In this document: positions 1 to 8,263 of the stretch, one piece after another | How the letters are laid out: each line of letters opens with the position of its first letter | How positions within the stretch are numbered: the stretch's first letter is position 1 | Assembly: GCA_016291655.1 (NCBI GenBank) | Contig: JAEEYF010000027.1 | Coordinates: forward strand, 1 to 33,403 | Length of the DNA stretch: 33,403 bases | Source of the DNA: Lachnospiraceae bacterium | GTDB taxonomy: Bacteria > Bacillota > Clostridia > Lachnospirales > Lachnospiraceae | Reading direction: 5' to 3' | Program-made: the position numbers and the translations under genes | Notes under the pieces: model-generated | Databases searched by the model: none | The model's input: only the letters and a program-made list of their open reading frames with translations | What the model was told of the DNA's origin: nothing

Positions 1-555
1 GCCATGTATGACCACATGGAGGAAAACAACGGCATATTGTATCTGAACCAGGATATGCGTGAAATGGAACTCTACGGAACCGTAAACGCCTTTGTCTGCG
101 TCTGTGACAGCATGAACTATCTGCTCACCGAGGAGGATCTTGTGAAGACCTTTAAGCTTGCCAACAACTATCTTGAGGCAGGCGGGATCTTTATCTTTGA
201 TATGAAGACCGAGTACGAATTCGGCACCAAAATGGGCAACAGGACCATAGTCGACAACAGAGACGACGGGAGCCTCATCTGGGACAACAGGTTCGATCCG
301 GTAACAAAGGAAAACAGATACCTGATAACGATCTACGATCCCGTCCCCGAGGAGGAGGGGGTGTTCGAGAGAATAGATGAGCTGCATGTCCAGAAAGCAT
401 ATGCACCGGAGACCGTCAGGAAACTGATCGAAAAGGCGGGGCTTGAGTTTGTTGCCGTCTACGATGCGTTCACCTTTGACGGACCGAAGGATGACAGTGA
501 GAGACTTTATTTTATAGCAAGAGAAAAGAGGCAGGAAGGTAAGCTTTATGTATAA
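1..555 (+). CDS. Class I SAM-dependent methyltransferase, C-terminal part (5' end outside window)
   Basis: The reading frame is open from base 1, so the gene starts upstream and only about 184 residues are seen. The segment DSMNYLLTEEDL and the following EAGGIFIFDMKTEYEF match the post-motif I half of class I methyltransferases: an acidic motif, then a hydrophobic strand ending in FDMKT. The usual family length is about 245 residues, so the SAM-binding glycine motif should lie just to the left. An internal ATG at base 4 is probably not the true start because the core fold would be missing. The stop overlaps the start of hslO by 8 bases, which suggests translational coupling. The substrate cannot be told; small-molecule methylation is a guess from family resemblance. 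Confidence 0.8.
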   Translation, partial: AMYDHMEENNGILYLNQDMREMELYGTVNAFVCVCDSMNYLLTEEDLVKTFKLANNYLEAGGIFIFDMKTEYEFGTKMGNRTIVDNRDDGSLIWDNRFDPVTKENRYLITIYDPVPEEEGVFERIDELHVQKAYAPETVRKLIEKAGLEFVAVYDAFTFDGPKDDSERLYFIAREKRQEGKLYV

Positions 556-1426
556 CGATTACATAATCAGAGGAACGGCTGCAAATGAGCAGGTACGTTT
601 CTTTGCGGCGACTACGAGAAATCTTGTCGAAGAGGCAAGAAAAGCACACAATACAAGCCCTGTGGCTACTGCTGCTTTAGGCAGGACATTGACCGGAGCT
701 GCGATGATGGGCAGGATGATGAAAGGCGACGATGACCTGGTGACCATAGTGATCAAGGGCGACGGGCCTTTGGGCGGCATTACGGTCACGGCCGATGCAC
801 TGGGGCGTGTAAAGGGTTACGTGGACAACGGTAACGTGCTTCTCCATGCAAAGGCAAACGGACATCTGGACGTGGGAGGAGCCGTGGGAAACGGATTCCT
901 TCAGGTTATCCGTGATACGGGACTCAAGGAGCCCTATGTCGGACAGACCAATCTGATCTCAGGCGAGATCGCGGAGGACCTTACGGTCTACTTCGCAACC
1001 TCGGAGCAGGTGCCTTCCGCGGTGGGACTGGGAGTTCTCATGTCCAAGGAAAACACGGTGAAGCAGGCGGGCGGTTTTATCATTCAGGTAATGCCCGATG
1101 CTTCTGAAGAGGTGATCTCACAGCTTGAAAAGAAGCTTACGGAGGTCACTGACATTTCGGCTCTTCTGGATGAAGGCATGAGCCCCGAGGAGATCATCGA
1201 ATACGTGATGACGGGAATGGAGCCCGAGGTTCTTGAAAGAACGAGCGCGGAATACTACTGCGGCTGCTCAAAGGAACACATAATGGGAGTGCTTTCGGGG
1301 CTCGGACGCAAGGAGCTTGAGGACATTGTGAATGAGGGCAAAGACATAGAAGTGAAATGTCACTTCTGCGAAAAGAGTTACACCTATTCACCCGACGAGC
1401 TTAGCGAACTCCTTGAAAAAGGCTGA
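548..1426 (+). CDS. hslO: Hsp33 redox-regulated molecular chaperone
   Basis: This 292-residue protein is the full usual length of Hsp33, a cytosolic holdase chaperone switched on by oxidation and unfolding. The C-terminal zinc switch is complete: Cys238-Gly-Cys240 in YYCGCSKEH and Cys271-x-x-Cys274 in CHFCEKSY. The N-terminal core shows the family patterns NEQVRFFAATT, GALGRTLTGAAMM-like text and GDGPLGGITV. The start ATG lies inside the end of the methyltransferase gene, with an AGGAAGG-like site about 10 bases before it (around 531-540). The two genes therefore look like one transcript. No terminator is visible after the stop; the next promoter begins 40 bases later. Confidence 0.96.
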   Translation: MYNDYIIRGTAANEQVRFFAATTRNLVEEARKAHNTSPVATAALGRTLTGAAMMGRMMKGDDDLVTIVIKGDGPLGGITVTADALGRVKGYVDNGNVLLHAKANGHLDVGGAVGNGFLQVIRDTGLKEPYVGQTNLISGEIAEDLTVYFATSEQVPSAVGLGVLMSKENTVKQAGGFIIQVMPDASEEVISQLEKKLTEVTDISALLDEGMSPEEIIEYVMTGMEPEVLERTSAEYYCGCSKEHIMGVLSGLGRKELEDIVNEGKDIEVKCHFCEKSYTYSPDELSELLEKG

Positions 1427-1451
1427 TAATGCATCACTTGTGAACAGTAAC

Positions 1452-1466
1452 ATTAGTTAAACTAAT
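1452..1466. promoter_or_regulatory. Perfect palindrome ATTAGTT-A-AACTAAT, possible operator upstream of purF
   Basis: A 7-base perfect inverted repeat with a single central A ends exactly where the proposed purF -35 element begins. Size and placement resemble operators of small dimeric repressors such as MarR-type proteins, but the binding protein is unknown. It is not followed by a T tract long enough to make it a terminator of hslO. Confidence 0.4.
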
Positions 1467-1495
1467 TTTACGGATTGATAATGTACGTTTATAAT
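1467..1495 (+). promoter_or_regulatory. Sigma-A type promoter for purF
   Basis: TTTACG (1467-1472), a 17-base spacer and a consensus TATAAT (1490-1495) stand before purF. The transcript would start near 1502 and have a leader of about 30 bases, too short for a purine riboswitch. Confidence 0.65.
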
Positions 1496-1532
1496 TCAAG
1501 ATGTATTTCATGTAAAAGGAGAACGAACTTTA

Positions 1533-2954
1533 ATGGTTTCATCCTGTGATTTTAATGAACTTCATGAGGAATGCGGCGTCTTCGGAGCCTATGACACAAA
1601 GGGCGGAGAAGTTGCGGCAAGCATTTACTACGGACTTTCTTCTCTCCAGCACAGGGGACAGGAAAGCTGCGGTATTGCGGTGAGTGATACTGACGGACCT
1701 GCCGATCTCGTAAAGAGTGTTCGTGATATGGGACTTGTGAATGAGGTTTTTACGGCTGACAAGCTGAGCGCATTGAAGGGAAATCTTGGAGTGGGGCATG
1801 TAAGATACTCCACTGCGGGAGGAAGCGTGCGGGAAAATACACAGCCGCTTGTCATCAATTACATCAAGGGTACCTTGGGCCTTGCCCACAACGGAAACCT
1901 TGTGAATGCACCGGAATTGAGAAGAGAGCTTGCGCGCACGGGAGCGATCTTCCAGACCACGATAGATACGGAAGTCATAGCCTATCTGATCGCACGGGAA
2001 AGACTCAATGCCCCTTCCGTCGAAGGAGCCGTGAGAAAAGCAATGGAAAAGCTTAAGGGAGCCTTTTCACTTGTCGTCATGAGCCCGCGAAAGCTCATAG
2101 GAGCAAGAGATCCCTGGGGCTTCAGACCGCTGTGCATCGGAAAACGCGGCAGCACATGGTTTTTGGCATCGGAAAGCTGCGCACTGGACAGTGTGGATGC
2201 ACAGTTTGTACGTGATGTGGAGCCCGGCGAGATAGTTACGATCACTTCGGACAATGAGCTGATCTCGGAAAAACCCGAAAAAGAGATCGCCCATGCTCAT
2301 TGCATCTTTGAATATATCTACTTTGCAAGACCGGACAGTAAGATAGATGATGTCTCTGTCTACAATTCAAGAATAATGGCGGGAAGGATACTTGCCCAGA
2401 CGGATCCGGTTGAAGCGGATCTGGTTACGGGAGTTCCGGATTCCGGAAATGTGGCGGCCATGGGCTTCGCACTGGAATCCGGCATACCCTACGGTATGGC
2501 TTTCGTTAAGAACAGCTATGTGGGAAGGACCTTCATAAAACCCAAGCAGTCCTCCAGAGAATCGGGCGTAAGGATCAAACTGAACGTCTTAAAGGATGCG
2601 GTAAAGGGTAAGAGAGTGGTGATGGTTGACGATTCCATCGTCAGAGGAACCACCTCGGCGCGCATAGTAAAGATGCTTAAGGACGCCGGCGCCAAGGAGG
2701 TCCATGTAAGGATCTCTGCTCCGCCCTTCCTTTTCCCTTGCTATTTCGGAACCGACATTCCCAGCTCCGACCAGCTGATCGCTCACAAGCACTCAGTGGA
2801 GGAGATAAGGAAGATCATAGGCGCGGATTCGCTGGTTTTCCTTGACAAGACCAGACTTTCGGAACTCGTAAACGGACAGATGACTTATTGTGACGCATGC
2901 TTCACGGGGAATTATCCCGTAGATCCGCCTGCGGAAGATATCAGAGGACTTTAA
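1533..2954 (+). CDS. purF: Amidophosphoribosyltransferase (first committed step of purine synthesis)
   Basis: This 473-residue enzyme makes 5-phosphoribosylamine from PRPP and glutamine. The catalytic N-terminal nucleophile is Cys14 in EECGVFG, so the first 13 residues are a propeptide removed on maturation, as in the Bacillus type. The glutaminase domain (14 to about 240) contains LQHRGQESCGIA, GHVRYST and LAHNGNL. The PRPP-binding loop is VVMVDDSIVRGTT at 362-374. Cysteines in HCIFEYIYFARPDS, FPCYFG and CDACFTGNYP match the four 4Fe-4S ligands of the Bacillus subtilis enzyme, so it is probably an oxygen-sensitive Fe-S form. AAAAGGAG (1514-1521) sets the ATG start. purB follows after one base. 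Confidence 0.97.
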   Translation: MVSSCDFNELHEECGVFGAYDTKGGEVAASIYYGLSSLQHRGQESCGIAVSDTDGPADLVKSVRDMGLVNEVFTADKLSALKGNLGVGHVRYSTAGGSVRENTQPLVINYIKGTLGLAHNGNLVNAPELRRELARTGAIFQTTIDTEVIAYLIARERLNAPSVEGAVRKAMEKLKGAFSLVVMSPRKLIGARDPWGFRPLCIGKRGSTWFLASESCALDSVDAQFVRDVEPGEIVTITSDNELISEKPEKEIAHAHCIFEYIYFARPDSKIDDVSVYNSRIMAGRILAQTDPVEADLVTGVPDSGNVAAMGFALESGIPYGMAFVKNSYVGRTFIKPKQSSRESGVRIKLNVLKDAVKGKRVVMVDDSIVRGTTSARIVKMLKDAGAKEVHVRISAPPFLFPCYFGTDIPSSDQLIAHKHSVEEIRKIIGADSLVFLDKTRLSELVNGQMTYCDACFTGNYPVDPPAEDIRGL

Positions 2955-2955
2955 T

Positions 2956-4389
2956 ATGACAACAGACATTTACAATTCACCCCTTTCGGAAAGATATGCA
3001 AGCAAGGAGATGCAGTACATCTTCTCACCCGACATGAAGTTCAGGACATGGAGAAGACTGTGGATCGCACTTGCGGAAAGTGAAAAGGAACTGGGACTCG
3101 GGATCACAGAGGAACAGATCGATGAACTCAAGGCTCATGCGGATGACATCAACTACGATGTTGCCAAGGCAAGAGAAGCGGAAGTAAGGCATGATGTTAT
3201 GAGCCATGTATATGCTTACGGTGTTCAGTGCCCCAAGGCAAAACCCATCATCCATCTGGGAGCGACCAGCTGTTATGTCGGTGACAACACGGACATCATC
3301 GTAATGACGGAAGGACTCAAACTGGTCAGAAAAAAACTGATCAACGTGATCGCGGAACTTTCCAAGTTTGCGGATAAATACAAAAGTTTACCCACACTTG
3401 CTTTCACACACTTCCAGCCCGCTCAGCCTACCACCGTGGGAAAGAGAGCCACACTTTGGATGATGGAACTCGTGCTCGATCTTGAGGATCTTGATCATGT
3501 ACTTGATTCCATGATGCTTCTCGGCTCCAAGGGTACCACCGGAACACAGGCAAGCTTCCTTGAACTCTTTGAGGGTGACTTTGAAAAGGTTAAGGAACTG
3601 GACAAAAAGATAGCGGAGAAGATGGGCTTTACGAAATGCTTCCCCGTTTCCGGTCAGACCTATTCCAGAAAGATGGATACAAGAGTCTGCAACATCCTTG
3701 CGGGAATTGCCGCAAGCGCGCACAAGTTCTCAAATGACATCCGTCTTTTACAGCACATGAAAGAGATCGAAGAACCCTTTGAAAAAAATCAGATCGGTTC
3801 TTCCGCAATGGCTTACAAGAGAAATCCCATGAGAAGCGAACGCGTTGCTTCCCTTGCAAGATATGTCATGGCTGAGACCATGAATCCCGCGGTTACGTCC
3901 GCTACCCAGTGGTTCGAAAGAACACTGGACGATTCGGCCAATAAGAGACTTTCTGTACCGGAAAGTTTTTTAGCTATTGACGGAATCTTAGATTTGTACT
4001 TAAATATAGTGGATGGTCTCGTGGTATATGAAAAAGTTATCGAAAAGCATCTGCGTGCCGAACTTCCTTTTATGGCAACCGAAAACATTATGATGGATGC
4101 CGTTAAAAACGGAGGCGACAGACAGGAACTTCATGAAAAGATCAGGCAGCTTTCCATGGAAGCGGGAAAAAATGTCAAGGTGAACGGACTTGACAACAAT
4201 CTTCTTGATCTTATAGCAGCCGATCCCGCGTTCGGAATGACGGACGAGCGCTTGGCCGAATGTATGGATCCTACGCGCTACACGGGTTGTGCCGCTATGC
4301 AAACGAAGGAATTTTTGGACGGGGTCATCGCACCAATCTTAAAGGAAAATGCGGAAATCCTCGGAATGAAAGCCGAGATAAACGTCTGA
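2956..4389 (+). CDS. purB: Adenylosuccinate lyase
   Basis: The 477-residue protein belongs to the fumarase/aspartase superfamily and acts twice in purine synthesis, releasing fumarate from SAICAR and from adenylosuccinate. The signature loop is GSSAMAYKRNP at 281-291. Family members usually have Pro where Ala286 stands, a mild variation outside the catalytic serine. Other family patterns are HLGATSCYVGDN, THFQPAQPTTVGKR and GSKGTTGTQASF. The ATG lies one base after the purF stop, with AGAGGA near the end of purF acting as ribosome binding site, so the pair is translationally coupled. Confidence 0.97.
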   Translation: MTTDIYNSPLSERYASKEMQYIFSPDMKFRTWRRLWIALAESEKELGLGITEEQIDELKAHADDINYDVAKAREAEVRHDVMSHVYAYGVQCPKAKPIIHLGATSCYVGDNTDIIVMTEGLKLVRKKLINVIAELSKFADKYKSLPTLAFTHFQPAQPTTVGKRATLWMMELVLDLEDLDHVLDSMMLLGSKGTTGTQASFLELFEGDFEKVKELDKKIAEKMGFTKCFPVSGQTYSRKMDTRVCNILAGIAASAHKFSNDIRLLQHMKEIEEPFEKNQIGSSAMAYKRNPMRSERVASLARYVMAETMNPAVTSATQWFERTLDDSANKRLSVPESFLAIDGILDLYLNIVDGLVVYEKVIEKHLRAELPFMATENIMMDAVKNGGDRQELHEKIRQLSMEAGKNVKVNGLDNNLLDLIAADPAFGMTDERLAECMDPTRYTGCAAMQTKEFLDGVIAPILKENAEILGMKAEINV

Positions 4390-4396
4390 ATTACAC

Positions 4397-6094
4397 ATGA
4401 ATAAACAATTAAGGATTAAGATTATAATAGGCGCAGTGCTGCTTGCGGTTTGTGGGGTAGCACTGCTTTTGATGGCGCTTAAAAAAAAGAGTAATGAAAA
4501 CCTGACCCTTGAAACGGTAGAATACGAACTGCAGGAAGGCGAAGTTATGCTGATCCTGGAGAATGAGGTGGACTCCGATCGGGCTCTGAAGAGAGGGGAA
4601 AGCATATATATCCCCTACACCCTCGCGAAAGAAAAGATCAATGGTGATTTCTATGACGACGAGGATGAGGATGATGTGACGCTGACCTATGTTCTCCCGA
4701 AAGAGATCATCAGACTCACTCCCGATCAGCCCTATTACATGAGCAATGACACCAGGATCACTCCTGTGGATCCCATTCTCATAGAAGAGTACGGCGAACT
4801 TTACATAGAGATCAACTTTCTCGCCTCCGTTTCGGACATGAGATATGAGTATTACGAAGATCCCGACAGGCTCATCCTTCACTATGAATGGAAGGATTTC
4901 CTGTACTATGAGATGGCTGACAAGACCCCTGTCCATGTGGAACCGGATGTTTCAAGCGGCATATCGATGATGCTCTCTAAAGGCTCAAAGGTGTACTACA
5001 TCGGCGGTTACGGAAACAGAAAGGACGATTTTATCAAGATCATGACCGAAAACGGTCTCTTTGGTTTTGTTCAAAGAAAGCATGTCGGTGCTTCCCAGCA
5101 TGAATATCAGGCTTCCTCGTATGTTGAGCCCGAACCCGCGTTCATCCTGAACGATGAAAAGGTTAAGCTTGGATGGTGGTATGTTGCTTCCACCGTCGGA
5201 AACGCAACCTACTCCGAATGTATCAGGAATGCAAAGGGATCGATGAATGTCATTTCTCCCACCTGGATCTCCCTCGCGGACAATAACGGAGCCATCAGAT
5301 CCTTTGCGGAAAGCAGATATGTACAGCGTGCCCATGCGGACGGTTTTAAGGTGTGGATACTTGTGGATTTCCCGGATGGCGTAGTCAGCCCTCATCAGAA
5401 CCTTTCAAGAAATTCAGCCCGTGATGTGCTCATCAAAAATCTTGTCGATGAAGCCGTAAGAGTAGGAGCAGACGGACTGAACATAGACTTTGAGGCTCTT
5501 TCTGAACAGACCGGCGTTCATTTTGTACAGTTTATCAAGGAACTGTCCGTGCGTTGCCACGAGAAGGGACTTGTCCTTTCGGTTGACAACCTTGTCATTT
5601 CAAAAAGGACAGCTCATTATGACATAGAAAGTCAGGCAAAATTTGCCGACTACATCGTTATGATGACCTACGACGAGCACTATGCGTCAAGTAAAGAGGC
5701 AGGCTCCGTAGCTTCCATCGGTTTTGTAAGGGATTCGATCACTGCGGCTGCCGAAGTCTGCGACAGAGAACGTATCCTGATGGGCATTCCCTTCTATACC
5801 AGACGCTGGATGCTTGAAGGAGGAGCACTTACAAATGAAGCGCTGACCATGATACAGATGGAGGACTTCATTGACAAGAAGAAGCAGTCAAAGATATTTG
5901 ATGCCACAACCTGTCAGAATTATGTGGAGTTCATGGACGGAGTAACCTTGAACCGGATATGGTGCGAGGACGCAACATCTGTTGCGTACAAGTGCGCGGA
6001 TGCTGTAAGCGGTCAGCTGGGCGGTGTTGCCTGCTGGCGTCTCGGACAGGAAACGGATGATGTCTGGACGATTATTAACACCTACATCAAGTGA
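4397..6094 (+). CDS. Membrane-anchored SH3-domain GH18 glycosidase, spore-lytic/YaaH-like
   Basis: The 565-residue protein starts with an uncleaved-looking signal anchor (about residues 8-27), so the rest should face the outside of the membrane. Residues about 40-170 resemble a copper amine oxidase N-terminal type domain repeated in cell-wall enzymes. About 175-235 look like an SH3b domain (TPVHVEPDVSSG to GLFGFVQRKH). From about 260 to the end it is a GH18 barrel. The catalytic strand is DGLNIDFE at 359-366, with Glu366 the expected proton donor, and MMTYDEHY is the later strand. The relatives I recognise are SleL/YaaH-like N-acetylglucosaminidases of peptidoglycan; the substrate here is inferred. 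No convincing Shine-Dalgarno site is visible, and the ATG is 7 bases after the purB stop, so translation may depend on coupling. Confidence 0.85.
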   Translation: MNKQLRIKIIIGAVLLAVCGVALLLMALKKKSNENLTLETVEYELQEGEVMLILENEVDSDRALKRGESIYIPYTLAKEKINGDFYDDEDEDDVTLTYVLPKEIIRLTPDQPYYMSNDTRITPVDPILIEEYGELYIEINFLASVSDMRYEYYEDPDRLILHYEWKDFLYYEMADKTPVHVEPDVSSGISMMLSKGSKVYYIGGYGNRKDDFIKIMTENGLFGFVQRKHVGASQHEYQASSYVEPEPAFILNDEKVKLGWWYVASTVGNATYSECIRNAKGSMNVISPTWISLADNNGAIRSFAESRYVQRAHADGFKVWILVDFPDGVVSPHQNLSRNSARDVLIKNLVDEAVRVGADGLNIDFEALSEQTGVHFVQFIKELSVRCHEKGLVLSVDNLVISKRTAHYDIESQAKFADYIVMMTYDEHYASSKEAGSVASIGFVRDSITAAAEVCDRERILMGIPFYTRRWMLEGGALTNEALTMIQMEDFIDKKKQSKIFDATTCQNYVEFMDGVTLNRIWCEDATSVAYKCADAVSGQLGGVACWRLGQETDDVWTIINTYIK

Positions 6095-6127
6095 TGTTTC
6101 ATTTTTTGAAGTAACGAAGGTGATTTT

Positions 6128-7183
6128 TTGGAAACAAAGATTATCAGGATCGACAGAGATAATATTAAAAAAGAGGACTTTAAGGAAGCGGGAGAGATCC
6201 TGCGTAAAGGCGGGCTCGTGGCTTTTCCCACGGAAACGGTTTACGGCCTCGGAGGAAACGGACTGGATCCGGAAGCCTCAAAGAAGATATATGCGGCGAA
6301 GGGACGTCCTTCGGACAATCCGCTGATCGTGCACATCGCAGATACAAAGGACATAGAAAAGCTTGCCGTTCAGATCCCGGAGCTTGCATGGAAACTGGCC
6401 GACAGGTTCTGGCCCGGTCCCATGACCATGATCCTTAAGAAGGCGGACACAGTGCCGAAGGCGACTACGGGCGGACTTGACACCGTGGCCATACGTCTTC
6501 CCTCAGACGAGATAGCGAGGACATTGATCCGGGAATCCGGCTGCTTCATCGCAGCCCCTTCCGCAAATTCCTCGGGTCGTCCTTCCCCCACCAGGGCAGA
6601 GCACGTGATCGAGGATCTGTCGGGAAAGATTGACATGATAATAGACGGAGGTGCCTGTGAAATCGGGCTGGAATCCTCCATTATAGACCTGAGCGGAGAA
6701 AAACCTTTGATCCTTCGCCCCGGTTTTATCACAAGAGAAGATTTTGAAGCTGTTGTAAGCGGAGTGGAATATGACAGGGCGGTAATCGCAAAGACTCCCG
6801 ACAAGAACATCGTAGCGAAGGCTCCGGGCATGAAGTACAAGCACTATGCGCCCAAGGGGAACATTACGATCGTAGAGGGAGAGAATGACAGGGTTGTGGA
6901 AAGGATAAACCTTGAGACTGAAAGCTGTGAAGCCAAGGGTATCCCCACGGCAGTCATATGCTCCGATGAAAACAAAAACAGGTATAAGTGTAAAAAGATC
7001 TACGATCTGGGCTCCAGAAAACATGATGAGGACATTGCTGCTGCGTTGTTTGATGTGCTGCGGCGGCTGGACAGCGACGGGATCAGCGTGATCTTCGCCG
7101 AGAGCTTCGATGAGCTCAGACTTTCGCAGGCCATCATGAACAGACTGCGGAAGGCAGCGGGATACAACACGATCAGAGTGTAG
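6128..7183 (+). CDS. sua5: L-threonylcarbamoyladenylate synthase, two-domain Sua5 type
   Basis: The enzyme condenses threonine, bicarbonate and ATP into the donor for the t6A modification at position 37 of ANN-decoding tRNAs. The YrdC domain (about 10-200) shows GGLVAFPTETVYGLG and KGRPSDNPLIVHI, and the linker PGMKYKHYAPKG leads to the C-terminal Sua5 domain. At 351 residues it has the usual Sua5 length rather than the short TsaC form. I chose the TTG at 6128 because AAGGTGA (6117-6123) precedes it and the YrdC fold begins soon after. It lies 33 bases after the GH18 gene and 31 before rpiB, an arrangement also common elsewhere in Firmicutes. Confidence 0.94.
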   Translation: METKIIRIDRDNIKKEDFKEAGEILRKGGLVAFPTETVYGLGGNGLDPEASKKIYAAKGRPSDNPLIVHIADTKDIEKLAVQIPELAWKLADRFWPGPMTMILKKADTVPKATTGGLDTVAIRLPSDEIARTLIRESGCFIAAPSANSSGRPSPTRAEHVIEDLSGKIDMIIDGGACEIGLESSIIDLSGEKPLILRPGFITREDFEAVVSGVEYDRAVIAKTPDKNIVAKAPGMKYKHYAPKGNITIVEGENDRVVERINLETESCEAKGIPTAVICSDENKNRYKCKKIYDLGSRKHDEDIAAALFDVLRRLDSDGISVIFAESFDELRLSQAIMNRLRKAAGYNTIRV

Positions 7184-7214
7184 CGGGGAAATAAAATAAC
7201 ACGGAGGAAAAATA

Positions 7215-7643
7215 ATGATAGCATTGGGATGTGACCACGGCGGTTTTGAACTGATGCAGGAAGTAAAGAAGCATCTTGAAGAAAGAGGTCTGGAATACAA
7301 GGATTTCGGAACGTACTCCACAGCCTCCTGTGATTATCCGGTTTATGCCAAGGCAGTGGCAAAGGCTGTACTTAGCGGCGAGTGCGACAGAGGTATTCTG
7401 ATCTGCGGAACGGGCATAGGCATATCCATTACGGCCAACAAGTTTAGGGGCATACGTTGTGCGGTCTGCCACGACTGCTTCTCTGCGGAGGCTACCAGAC
7501 AGCATAATGATGCAAATATCCTGGCGATGGGCGGTCGTATCATCGGACCCGGACATGCTTTAAAGGTAGTTGACACCTTCCTTGATACGCCTTTTTCAAA
7601 CGAAGAGCGCCATAAAAGAAGAATATCCATGATCGAAGATTGA
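7215..7643 (+). CDS. rpiB: Ribose-5-phosphate isomerase B
   Basis: The 142-residue protein interconverts ribulose 5-phosphate and ribose 5-phosphate in the pentose phosphate pathway, feeding PRPP for the purine enzymes encoded just upstream. The N-terminal ALGCDHGGFELM, the catalytic cysteine in LICGTGIGISI and the segment RCAVCHDCFSAEATRQHNDANILAMGGR are all typical of the RpiB/LacAB family. GGAGG about 8 bases before the ATG sets the start. Length and single copy favour RpiB over the galactose-6-phosphate isomerase subunits LacA/LacB. The stop codon lies inside a 10-base inverted repeat shared with the converging operon. Confidence 0.95.
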   Translation: MIALGCDHGGFELMQEVKKHLEERGLEYKDFGTYSTASCDYPVYAKAVAKAVLSGECDRGILICGTGIGISITANKFRGIRCAVCHDCFSAEATRQHNDANILAMGGRIIGPGHALKVVDTFLDTPFSNEERHKRRISMIED

Positions 7644-7656
7644 GACCATGGATATT
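7622..7656 (-). terminator. Inverted repeat between convergent rpiB and the DUF402 operon, probable minus-strand terminator
   Basis: AATATCCATG (7622-7631) and CATGGATATT (7647-7656) form a perfect 10-base stem with a 15-base loop that includes the rpiB stop. Read on the minus strand the stem is followed by TCTTCTTTT, a weak terminator tail. On the plus strand no T tract follows, so it is less convincing there. Confidence 0.45.
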
Positions 7657-7678
7657 GAAAGCTTTATTAAGTTGGTAT

Positions 7679-8236
7679 TCAGTAGGGAAGAACGAAACGT
7701 TCGTCAGTGACATCCATCTTCCCGTATCTGCCGTAGAGCAGACGTAAGTAATCTTTTGCAATATGCAGGGCCTTGTTCGTCATTTCCGACGTGATAAGGC
7801 CGTTTTTTTGTGCGTCCGCAAGCTCATCCAGATCGGCAACCTCGATGAGACCGTTGGGGTTAACGATTATGTCTATAAGAAGATCCTGATACACTATGGG
7901 GTGAACCCCCGGGATGCCGCCCTCCAGGATGAAGGTGTCGGCTCCGTTTCGCAGCTTGCATCCGTTGTCCACATCAAGAGCCTCAGGACCGCATTCAGTA
8001 ACGATATCGCAGTACCAGTGGAGGAAATCTCCGTTGTTGTCTATGATCCTGGAGATCTTAATGCCTTTCTTCCGGTAGTAGGTCGACATGCCACCCGAAA
8101 AATCGTTACGCGGCTTTAATGAATTCCAACGCGTCACGATGATCTCGTCGTTATAGGCAAGGATTTCGTCGTCCTTAAGGAAAGTCAGTTCATTCGGAAT
8201 GAACCGTCGACGGAAAAGCATGATTTTTTCAGACAT
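7679..8236 (-). CDS. DUF402 domain protein, possible nucleotide phosphatase relative
   Basis: This 185-residue protein carries the DUF402 pattern: HWYCDIVTECG, then DLLIDIIVNPNG, then EVADLDELADA, an arrangement of aspartates and glutamates that binds divalent metal in relatives such as the nucleoside tri/diphosphatase NtdP and FomD. The reaction here is not known; hydrolysis of a phosphoanhydride is inference from family. AAAGGAG lies about 9 bases before the ATG on the minus strand. It is the third gene of the trkA-trkH operon, 27 bases after trkH, but no functional link to potassium is evident in the sequence. Confidence 0.8.
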   Translation of the reverse strand: MSEKIMLFRRRFIPNELTFLKDDEILAYNDEIIVTRWNSLKPRNDFSGGMSTYYRKKGIKISRIIDNNGDFLHWYCDIVTECGPEALDVDNGCKLRNGADTFILEGGIPGVHPIVYQDLLIDIIVNPNGLIEVADLDELADAQKNGLITSEMTNKALHIAKDYLRLLYGRYGKMDVTDERFVLPY

Positions 8237-8263
8237 TGCGGACTCCTTTATAAAAGCGTATCT

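Noticed and set aside
1452-1470. Palindrome before purF as terminator of hslO
   Set aside because: The stem is AT-rich and short with only four T residues after it; operator or chance are both more likely.
6503-7321. 272-residue minus-strand open frame opposite sua5 and rpiB
   Set aside because: It covers two real genes on the other strand, and its composition is that of an antisense shadow.
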